Part shown: positions 1-5,009 of the stretch, one piece after another
How positions within the stretch are numbered: position 1 is the stretch's first letter
How the letters are laid out: every line of letters begins with the position of its first letter
Source of the DNA: CAYJPV01 sp964396055
Lineage (GTDB): Bacteria; Acidobacteriota; Vicinamibacteria; Vicinamibacterales; JAKQTR01
Direction: 5' to 3'
DNA: 7,200 bases
Assembly: GCA_964396055.1 (NCBI GenBank)
Contig: CAYNDV010000199.1
Span: forward strand, 1-7,200
The notes under the pieces: model-generated
Seen by the model: only the letters and a program-made list of their open reading frames with translations
The model's database searches: none
Told to the model about the DNA's origin: nothing
Made by a program: the position numbers and the translations under genes

Positions 1-406
1 CGAGGCGGTCCAGCAGCGCCGGCGCCGGTACCAGGCCCTGCGCAGCCGCCTGGACACCCTCGATCTCCGCCACCGGCTGGCGCGCGTGCGCACACGCCTG
101 GCGCAGGTGGAGGCCACGATGCGCGCGCGCCTGGCGGGCCGATCCCATGCCGCCCGCGTGCGGCTGCAGGGCGCCGCCGGGCGCCTCGACACGCTGAGCC
201 CGCTCGGCGTACTCGGGCGCGGGTACGCCCTCTGCTGGCGCGTCGACGCGCGGACCCTCGTGCGCGACGCCGGCGATGTGGCACCCGGCGACGCCGTGCG
301 CATCACGCTGCGCCGGGGCGCCCTCGCGTGCACGGTGACCGACCGCGAGATCGGCGCCGGGCCCGGTCACGGGCCGGCGCCGCTGGAACCGCAGGAGCAG
401 GTATGA
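1..406 (+). CDS. xseA: Exodeoxyribonuclease VII large subunit, C-terminal part (5' end outside window)
   Basis: This is the last 134 codons of XseA (frame starting at base 2), the large subunit of exonuclease VII. The enzyme degrades single-stranded DNA to oligonucleotides in the cytoplasm together with XseB. The visible part begins in an Arg/Gln/Leu-rich helical stretch typical of the long coiled-coil region. It ends with the family signature LSPLGVLGRGYALCW (from base 194), followed by a short beta-rich tail (DAGDVAPGDAVRITLRRG) that closes the protein. The catalytic N-terminal and central parts lie outside the window. The stop codon overlaps the xseB start as ATGA, implying translational coupling of the two subunits. 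The signature motif and the xseB neighbour make the identity secure. Confidence 0.93.
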   Translation, partial: EAVQQRRRRYQALRSRLDTLDLRHRLARVRTRLAQVEATMRARLAGRSHAARVRLQGAAGRLDTLSPLGVLGRGYALCWRVDARTLVRDAGDVAPGDAVRITLRRGALACTVTDREIGAGPGHGPAPLEPQEQV

Positions 407-687
407 ACGTCAACATCAAGGACTTCGAGGCCGCGATCACGGAACTCGAGTCCATCGTGAAGAAACTGGAAGAGGGCGACCTCACGCTGGAGCAGTCGCT
501 CGAGCTGTACGAACGCGGCGTCACGCTGTCGCGCTACTGCCACGGCCGCCTCGAGGAAGCCGAGCGCCGGATCGAGGTGCTCACCGACGGCGGCACCCTC
601 AAGCCTGCCCCCGACGCCCTCACCGAGGGCGCCGACGACGAGGACGCGCGCCGGGGCGGGGACCGCGATCTCCGGGGCAGGCGATGA
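403..687 (+). CDS. xseB: Exodeoxyribonuclease VII small subunit
   Basis: This encodes 94 residues; XseB proteins are usually about 75-85. It is the small subunit that binds the XseA coiled coil to form exonuclease VII. The core at residues 6-62 is the classic two-helix family pattern: FEAAITELESIVKKLEEGDL, then an LEQSLELYERG segment, then a helix with the sequence RLEEAERRIEVL. The last ~30 residues are a charged Asp/Arg-rich tail, probably disordered and not part of the family core. The ATG at 403 is preferred because AGGAG lies at 393-397, five bases upstream, and because the family pattern begins right after it. A longer in-frame reading would start inside xseA and is unlikely. The gene overlaps xseA upstream and ispA downstream, each by a 4-base ATGA. 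Confidence 0.95.
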   Translation: MNVNIKDFEAAITELESIVKKLEEGDLTLEQSLELYERGVTLSRYCHGRLEEAERRIEVLTDGGTLKPAPDALTEGADDEDARRGGDRDLRGRR

Positions 688-1590
688 ACCCCGTGGCCGC
701 GCCCGCGTTGCGCGACTACCTCCGCCAGCGGCGCAGCGAGGTCGATGATGCCCTCAGGGCCGTCGTGCCTGGCCAGGCCGGGTATCCCGCCGTGATCGCG
801 GAGGCGATGGCCTACAGTCTGTTTGCCGGCGGCAAGCGCTTCCGGCCCGTGCTGGCCCTCGCCGCCGCCGACGCGGTGTCCGGCGGGCGCGCCGACGCGC
901 GGGCGCTGACGATGCCCGCCGCGTGCGCCATCGAGATGATCCACACCTACTCGCTCGTCCACGACGACCTGCCGGCCATGGACAACGACACCCTGCGGCG
1001 CGGCAAGCCGACGCTCCACGTCGTCCACGGCGAGGGCATGGCCATCCTGGCCGGCGACGGCCTGCTGGCCGAAGCGTTCGTGCTGATGACGCGGGAGCCC
1101 GACGCGGCGGGCCGGCCGGACATCGCGGCGCGCAAGCTGGCGGTGGTGCAGCGCGTGGCCGAGGCCGCGGGCGCGGCCGGCATGGTGGGCGGCCAGGCGA
1201 TCGATCTCCACGCCCGAGGCGCTGGCCGACATGCACGCCCGCAAGACGGGCGCGCTCATCCGGGCCTCGGCCGTGGCGGGCGCGATCATGGCCGGCGCCC
1301 CGCCCGCGGCGGTGCACGCCGTGGACGCCTACGCGGCCGGCCTCGGCCTGGCGTTCCAGATCGTTGACGACATCCTGGACGTCGAAGGCGCCGACGCGGA
1401 TCTCGGCAAGACGGCCGGCAAGGATGCGGCGGCCAACAAGCCCACTTATCCGGGCATCTTCGGCCTGGAGGAGTCGCGGCGGCGGGCGGCCGCGGCCGCC
1501 GACGACGCGGTGGCGGCCCTGCGGCGCGCCTCGCTGGACGATTCGCGTCTCGCCGAGATCGCCCGCTGGGTGGTGTCGCGCACCAGTTGA
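684..1590 (+). pseudogene. ispA: Polyprenyl (farnesyl/geranylgeranyl) diphosphate synthase, frameshifted
   Basis: The protein would be a trans-prenyl diphosphate synthase, condensing isopentenyl diphosphate with an allylic diphosphate. The first half (684 to about 1208) carries GGKRFRP (residues 49-55), the first Asp-rich motif DDLPAMDND (94-102) and GGQAIDL (169-175). Conservation then stops in that frame, which runs on to a stop at 1365-1367. The family sequence resumes in the +1 frame at about 1210 with TPEALADMHARKTGALIRAS, the second Asp-rich motif DDILD (1366-1380) and a normal C-terminus, stopping at 1588-1590. Compared with E. coli IspA as I remember it, about seven residues are also missing between GGQxxDL and ALxxxHxxKTGAL, so about 20 bases look deleted. 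A simple one-base slip would not restore the missing loop. Both halves are otherwise well kept, so the lesion is either recent or an assembly error. The exact chain-length product cannot be told. Confidence 0.85.
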
Positions 1591-1594
1591 CCCG

Positions 1595-2338
1595 ATGGCC
1601 GCCCCTGTCCGGACCCGGCTCGACGTGGCGGTGGTGGACCGCGGCCTCGCGCCCTCGCGCGAACGGGCCCGGGCGCTCATCCTCGCGGGCCGCGTGCGCG
1701 TCGACGGCGCCGCCGTCACCAAGGCCGGTGCGCCGGTTGCCGCCGCGGCCGCGATCACCCTGGTCGAACCGGACTTCCCCTGGGTCGGGCGTGGCGGCGT
1801 CAAGCTGGCCCATGCCCTCGAGGTATTCCGCGTCGCGGTGACGGGGCGGGAGGCCCTGGACATCGGCGCGTCCACGGGCGGCTTCACCGACGTCCTGCTC
1901 CACCACGGCGCGGCGCGCGTCGTGGCCCTCGACGTGGGACACGGCCAGCTCGACTGGCGCCTGCGCGAGGACCCGCGCGTGGTCGTGCTCGAGCACCGCA
2001 ACGCCCGCGAACTGCGGCTGGACTGGCTGCCCGGCCCCGTGGACATCGTCACGATCGACGTCTCGTTCATCTCGCTGCGCCTGCTGTGGCCCGTGCTGCC
2101 CGCCGTGCTGCGGCCCGGCGCCGACATCGTCGCCCTCGTCAAGCCGCAGTTCGAGGCCGGGCGCCACGAGGTGGGCAAGGGCGGGATCGTGCGCGACCCG
2201 GCGGTGCACGACGCGGTGCTGGCCCGCGTCGCCGGGGCGGCGCGCGATGCGGGGCTCGTGGAACAGGGCCGGACGCCGTCGCCCATCACCGGCGCCACGG
2301 GCAACCAGGAGTTCCTGCTGCACCTGAAACCGGCATAG
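1595..2338 (+). CDS. tlyA: TlyA-family rRNA 2'-O-methyltransferase (S4 domain + FtsJ-like domain)
   Basis: This encodes 247 residues, close to the usual TlyA length. TlyA enzymes 2'-O-methylate ribosomal RNA (16S and/or 23S, depending on type) using S-adenosylmethionine; in mycobacteria this sets sensitivity to capreomycin. Residues 6-60 are an S4 RNA-binding domain (RLDVAVVDRGLAPSRERARALI, then GRVRVDG). The linker GRGGVKLAHAL (65-75) is typical. The Rossmann domain has the SAM motif DIGASTGGFTD (89-99). The predicted catalytic tetrad is K70, D155, K183 (in KPQFE) and E239 (in NQEF). The ATG at 1595 fits the conserved N-terminus and comes 4 bases after the ispA stop. No clear Shine-Dalgarno is visible, so translation may be coupled to ispA. 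Some homologues are annotated as hemolysins, which is probably historical. Confidence 0.93.
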   Translation: MAAPVRTRLDVAVVDRGLAPSRERARALILAGRVRVDGAAVTKAGAPVAAAAAITLVEPDFPWVGRGGVKLAHALEVFRVAVTGREALDIGASTGGFTDVLLHHGAARVVALDVGHGQLDWRLREDPRVVVLEHRNARELRLDWLPGPVDIVTIDVSFISLRLLWPVLPAVLRPGADIVALVKPQFEAGRHEVGKGGIVRDPAVHDAVLARVAGAARDAGLVEQGRTPSPITGATGNQEFLLHLKPA

Positions 2339-2362
2339 AATCGGCCCGTCACGGGAGACGCC

Positions 2363-3280
2363 ATGACCGCCAGTCCCTCGGCCCCGCGCGCAACGTCGGC
2401 TCCGGCTTTCGCCCGCGTCGGCCTCGTCGCCAAGCCCGGCCTCGAGAGCATCGGGGCGGAGGTGCGCGCGATCGCCGAGTGGCTCGAGGCACGGGGGGTG
2501 CGGCCGGTCATCGAGGCGCGGACGGCCGCGCAGGCCGGCCTCGGCGCGCCCGGCGCGCCGGATCGCGACGCCCTGCCCCGGTTCGTGGATCTCGTCATCG
2601 TGCTCGGGGGCGACGGCACGCTGCTCGGCATCGCGGATCGCATCGCGCAAGCCGGCCTGGACATCCCGATCCTGGGCGTCAATTACGGCACGCTGGGGTT
2701 CCTGACCGAGATCGCCCTCCCGGATCTCTACGCGGCGCTCGAGACGACGCTCGCCGGCGCGCACGAGATCGACCGGCGCGTCATGCTGCACGCGCAGGTC
2801 GCGCGCGCCGGCGCCAGCCGGTCCGAGCACGTGGTCCTCAACGACGTGGCCGTGACGGGCGGCTCGCTGTCGCGCATCGTCGAGTTCCGCGTGTCGGTGG
2901 GCGACGAGGGGGTGGCGACCTTCAACGCCGACGGCATCATCGTCTCGAGCCCGACGGGATCGACGGCCTACAACCTGTCGGCCGGCGGCCCGATCGTGCA
3001 CCCCGAGGTGGACGCGCTGGTCCTCACCCCGATTGCGCCTCACACGCTGACGAACCGGCCCATCGTGATCCCCGCCAGTTCGGCCGTCACCGTGCTGCCG
3101 GTGCTGAAGCGCGACGGCGATGAAGCGTACGTGACCTTCGACGGCCAGCGCGGCGAGGCGCTGGACAACGGCGACGCCGTGCGCGTCACCCGGTCCGCGC
3201 ACGCCCTGCGCCTGGTCCGCGTCGCGCCCCGCAGCTACTACGCCGTCCTGCGAGAGAAACTCCGCTGGACCGAGCGGTAG
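2363..3280 (+). CDS. nadK: NAD(+) kinase (ATP/polyphosphate-dependent)
   Basis: This encodes 305 residues, a normal length for bacterial NadK (ppnK), the cytoplasmic enzyme that phosphorylates NAD to NADP. The key motifs are present: GGDGT (82-86) with a preceding hydrophobic strand; GVNYGTLGFL (105-114); the ND pair at 160-161; NADGIIVSSPTGSTAYNLSA (188-207), which holds the glycine-rich NAD-binding segment; and GGPIVHP straight after it. The C-terminal FDGQ (259-262) is also typical. The ATG at 2363 is supported by GGGAG at 2353-2357, five bases upstream. The first ~17 residues are an Ala/Pro/Ser-rich extension before the first beta strand (VGLVAKPG). The gene is probably the last of the xseA-xseB-ispA-tlyA run. 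It converges on mltG with only 19 bases between the stop codons, and I see no convincing hairpin terminator there. Confidence 0.95.
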   Translation: MTASPSAPRATSAPAFARVGLVAKPGLESIGAEVRAIAEWLEARGVRPVIEARTAAQAGLGAPGAPDRDALPRFVDLVIVLGGDGTLLGIADRIAQAGLDIPILGVNYGTLGFLTEIALPDLYAALETTLAGAHEIDRRVMLHAQVARAGASRSEHVVLNDVAVTGGSLSRIVEFRVSVGDEGVATFNADGIIVSSPTGSTAYNLSAGGPIVHPEVDALVLTPIAPHTLTNRPIVIPASSAVTVLPVLKRDGDEAYVTFDGQRGEALDNGDAVRVTRSAHALRLVRVAPRSYYAVLREKLRWTER

Positions 3281-3299
3281 CGGCTCCGTTGAGGTGTGG

Positions 3300-4361
3300 T
3301 CATTCTGGCTTCTTGCTTCTTGCTTCTGACGCCTGGCGTCCCGTGTTCTGCCTGAAGTACTGTACCTGAAACCTGAAGACGTTGCGGTTGTGCTCGTCGA
3401 GCGACGAGGCAAAGGCGTGGCTCCCGTCGTTGCGGCTGACGAAGTAGACGTAGGGCACGTCGGCCGGCTGGACGGCGGCCGCGAGCGAGGCCAGGCCGGG
3501 AGCCGCGATCGGCCCGGGCGGCAGGCCGGCGTAGCGGTAGGTGTTGTAGGGCGAGTCGAACGACAGGTCGGCGCGCGTCAGGTTGCCCGTGTAGCGGCCC
3601 GCGCGCTCGAGCGCGTAGATCACGGTGGGGTCGCACTGCAGGCCCATCCGGATCCGGAGCCGGTTGTGGTACACGGCCGACACGGTGGCGCGCTCGTCAG
3701 GCCGGGCCGTCTCCTTCTCGACCAGTGACGCGAGCGTCACGGCCTGGCGCGTCGTGAGCCCGAGGCCGCGGGCGGCCGCCTGCAGGTCCGGCGACCACAC
3801 CGTCCGGAACCGCGACACCATCTGCGCCACGAGGTCCGCGGCCGACAGGCGCCGCGGCACGGTGTACGTGTCGGGGAACAGGTACCCCTCGAGATCGCGC
3901 GCCTGCGGATCGAGTTCTGCGACGGGCGCGGGATCGGCGGCCGCCTCGGCGAACGCGCCCGCCGGGCCGAGGCCGCGTTCTTCGTAGAGCGTCGCCATCT
4001 GCCGGATCGTCAGGCCTTCGGGAAACGTGATCGTGCGCAGGTAGACGTCGCCGCGCGCGAGCATGCCAATCACCTGGTCCACGGCCAGCGGGCGCGTGAA
4101 CCGGTACTCGCCGGCCTGCAGGCGCGTGGACAGGCCGCTGCGCCACAACGCGACACGCCAGGTCCAGACGTCCCGGACCACGCCGTGCTCGACCAACCGG
4201 CGGCCGATCGCCGCCGGCGACAGGCCGGCCTCGATCTCGACGAACTGCTCGGCTGCGGCGTAGTCCTTGAACGGCATGGCAAGCCGGATGAACTGCCGCC
4301 ACGCGGCCAGCCCGGCGGCCACGAACAGAACGAGGACGATGAGGACGAGCCAGCGTTTCAT
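3300..4361 (-). CDS. mltG: Endolytic peptidoglycan transglycosylase MltG (YceG-like)
   Basis: This encodes 353 residues from the ATG at 4361-4359. MltG is an inner-membrane lytic transglycosylase that cleaves nascent glycan strands and terminates peptidoglycan synthesis. One N-terminal membrane segment (about 4-22) is followed by a LysM-like region (about 38-105: VEIEAGLSPAAIGRRL, then AGEYRF). The YceG catalytic domain has TFPEGLTIRQ (112-121), EGYLFPDTY (158-166), ASLVEKET (211-218, holding the catalytic Glu), LQCDPTVIYAL (241-251) and YNTYRYAGLPPGPIAAPG (272-289). The family domain ends near DEHNRNV (322-328). The remaining ~25 residues, rich in Gln, Arg, Ser and Lys, are encoded over period-7 tandem repeats and do not look conserved. 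An in-frame TTG at 4379 would add six residues before the membrane segment; neither start has a good Shine-Dalgarno. It lies downstream of ruvX, a common pairing. Confidence 0.93.
   Translation of the reverse strand: MKRWLVLIVLVLFVAAGLAAWRQFIRLAMPFKDYAAAEQFVEIEAGLSPAAIGRRLVEHGVVRDVWTWRVALWRSGLSTRLQAGEYRFTRPLAVDQVIGMLARGDVYLRTITFPEGLTIRQMATLYEERGLGPAGAFAEAAADPAPVAELDPQARDLEGYLFPDTYTVPRRLSAADLVAQMVSRFRTVWSPDLQAAARGLGLTTRQAVTLASLVEKETARPDERATVSAVYHNRLRIRMGLQCDPTVIYALERAGRYTGNLTRADLSFDSPYNTYRYAGLPPGPIAAPGLASLAAAVQPADVPYVYFVSRNDGSHAFASSLDEHNRNVFRFQVQYFRQNTGRQASEARSKKPE
3309..3378. repeat. Period-7 tandem repeats over the 3' end of mltG
   Basis: Two clusters of heptamers lie here. At 3309-3329 are CTTCTTG, CTTCTTG, CTTCTGA. 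At 3351-3378 are CCTGAAG, TACTGTA, CCTGAAA, CCTGAAG, in the same period of 7. Between them GACGCC-T-GGCGTC (3328-3340) is a perfect 6-bp inverted repeat. All of it lies inside the mltG reading frame and encodes the non-conserved C-terminal tail, so the repeats appear to have taken over the original end of the gene. Confidence 0.7.
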
Positions 4362-4378
4362 GGACACGGTCAGGGACA

Positions 4379-4418
4379 ACAGGCCGTTCGGCTATTCGGC
4401 TGTTCGGCTGTTAGGCCG
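4379..4418. repeat. Period-8 tandem repeat in the ruvX-mltG spacer
   Basis: Five imperfect octamers run head to tail: ACAGGCCG (4379-4386), TTCGGCTA (4387-4394), TTCGGCTG (4395-4402), TTCGGCTG (4403-4410) and TTAGGCCG (4411-4418). They fill half of the 98-base spacer. On the minus (coding) strand they separate an AAGGAGAGG Shine-Dalgarno-like stretch (4431-4423) from the mltG start. Confidence 0.8.
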
Positions 4419-4428
4419 TCAACCTCTC

Positions 4429-4469
4429 CTTCTGTCTTCTGTCTTCTGTCTTCTGTCTTCTACTTCTGT
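4429..4469. repeat. Heptamer tandem repeat CTTCTGT at the 3' end of ruvX
   Basis: Four perfect CTTCTGT units (4429-4456) are followed by a six-base variant CTTCTA (4457-4462) and another CTTCTGT (4463-4469). The run includes the ruvX stop codon (4460-4462) and its last two codons. It resembles the CTTCTTG heptamers at the end of mltG, so the same repeat type marks the 3' ends of both minus-strand genes. It is pyrimidine-rich on the plus strand, and a perfect tandem run of this kind is prone to length change by slippage. Confidence 0.85.
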
Positions 4470-4888
4470 CGATCCAGATACTCCTGCAGAATGACCGCCG
4501 CCGCCGCCGCGTCGAGGCGGGCCTTGCGCGCGCGCCAGTCCGGCTCCTGTTCCGCCAGCAACTGGTCCGCCTCGTGGCTGGTCAGCCGCTCGTCCTGCTC
4601 GACGACAGGGCAGCCGGCCCTGCGCGCCAGCGCCGCCGCAAACGCGCGGGCCCGCGGCGTCTGTTCGTTGGCGCTGCCGTCGAGGCGCGTCGGCAGCCCC
4701 ACGACGACGGCCGCGATGGGATCGTCGGCGGCGGCGAACTCAGCCAGGACGCGCAGCACCGCCGCCGCGGCGGTGCCGGCATCGCGCGATCCGGGCACAC
4801 TGCGCAGCGGGCTCGCGAGGGTGCCGGTCGCGTCGCTCACCGCGAGGCCGATGCGGCGTTCGCCGTAGTCGATGCCCAGCACGCGCAT
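4460..4888 (-). CDS. ruvX: Putative pre-16S rRNA nuclease / Holliday junction resolvase-like RuvX (YqgF)
   Basis: This encodes 142 residues, the usual YqgF/RuvX length. The family has an RNase H-like fold and takes part in 5' maturation of 16S rRNA; Holliday junction cleavage has also been proposed. Visible motifs are GIDYGERRIGLAVSD (5-19, with the first acidic residue D7), VVVGLPTRLDGS (61-72), EQDERLTSHEA (97-107, with E100) and RLDAAAAAVILQEYLD (124-139, with D126). These give the expected acidic active-site set. The ATG at 4888-4886 is chosen because the conserved N-terminus begins there. A longer open frame upstream, to about 5113, is translated from the repeat element and is not credible. 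No Shine-Dalgarno is visible. A TTGCGA-N18-TACGCT promoter-like array ends 8 bases before the ATG. The stop codon and the last two codons merge into a heptamer tandem repeat. mltG follows after 98 bases. Confidence 0.93.
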   Translation of the reverse strand: MRVLGIDYGERRIGLAVSDATGTLASPLRSVPGSRDAGTAAAAVLRVLAEFAAADDPIAAVVVGLPTRLDGSANEQTPRARAFAAALARRAGCPVVEQDERLTSHEADQLLAEQEPDWRARKARLDAAAAAVILQEYLDRQK

Positions 4889-4896
4889 ATGCCGAC

Positions 4897-4926
4897 AGCG
4901 TACAGGGGTCGGGACGCATTTCGCAA
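4897..4926 (-). promoter_or_regulatory. Possible promoter of ruvX-mltG, mirror image of the plus-strand one
   Basis: On the minus strand TTGCGA (4926-4921) is followed after 18 bases by TACGCT (4902-4897), a weak -10-like hexamer (3 of 6). The expected transcript start falls within 1-3 bases of the ruvX ATG at 4888. TTGCGA sits in the left arm of the same inverted repeat, at the same place as in the right arm. The -10 match is poor, so confidence rests mostly on the symmetry. Confidence 0.28.
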
Positions 4927-5000
4927 TCCGGCCCCGGCGGCGTACAGGGGTCGGGACCGTCCAGACCCCGCCATTGCGAAATCCGTCCCGACCCCGCCAT
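4898..5000. repeat. REP-like nested inverted/direct repeat element (GGGGTCGGGAC core)
   Basis: The outer inverted repeat is 4905-4927 against 4973-4995: 23 bases per arm with one mismatch. Each arm contains GGGGTCGGGAC and ATTTCGCAAT on one strand or the other. The 45-base loop holds a second direct copy of an 18-base unit: GCGTACAGGGGTCGGGAC at 4898-4915 and again at 4940-4957. It also holds an inner GGGGTC...GACCCC hairpin (4947-4952 with 4964-4969). GACCCCGCCAT occurs at 4964-4974 and 4990-5000. The element fills nearly all of the divergent ruvX/phosphodiesterase gap. Such nested arrangements are typical of REP/BIME-type dispersed repeats, though dispersal cannot be seen from one window. 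Confidence 0.85.
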
Positions 5001-5003
5001 AAT
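4974..5003 (+). promoter_or_regulatory. Possible promoter of the phosphodiesterase gene, leaderless arrangement
   Basis: TTGCGA (4974-4979, 4 of 6 to TTGACA), an 18-base spacer and CATAAT (4998-5003, 5 of 6 to TATAAT) resemble a sigma-70-type promoter. The expected start point, seven bases after the -10, is the GTG itself (5010). No Shine-Dalgarno lies before this GTG, which would suit a leaderless mRNA. The -35-like box lies in the right arm of the REP-like element. This is a match by eye only. Confidence 0.4.
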
Positions 5004-5009
5004 CTCCCT

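Noticed and set aside
1208..1210. Programmed ribosomal frameshift in ispA
   Set aside because: No slippery heptamer or stimulatory structure is evident, and codons of the connecting loop are also missing, so a frame change alone would not restore the family sequence.
754..2682. Long open frame of 642 codons on the minus strand across ispA-tlyA-nadK
   Set aside because: It is antisense to genes with clear family motifs, is rich in Arg/Pro/Ser, and is explained by the high GC content leaving few stops.
1286..3412. Open frame of 708 codons on the minus strand
   Set aside because: It has His/Arg/Asp/Gly-rich low-complexity translation with no family pattern and covers tlyA and nadK in antisense.
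4420..4425. TTGACG on the minus strand as a -35 box for mltG
   Set aside because: No reasonable -10 hexamer lies 16-19 bases downstream within the octamer repeats.
4905..4995. Inverted repeat as an intrinsic terminator
   Set aside because: It lies between divergent genes, where no transcript needs to end, the loop is 45 bases, and no U-run follows either arm.
4872..5009. N-terminal extension of the phosphodiesterase from an upstream ATG
   Set aside because: It would translate the inverted-repeat element (giving repeated RTGVGT peptides), overlap ruvX, and bury the lipoprotein signal sequence 46 residues inside.
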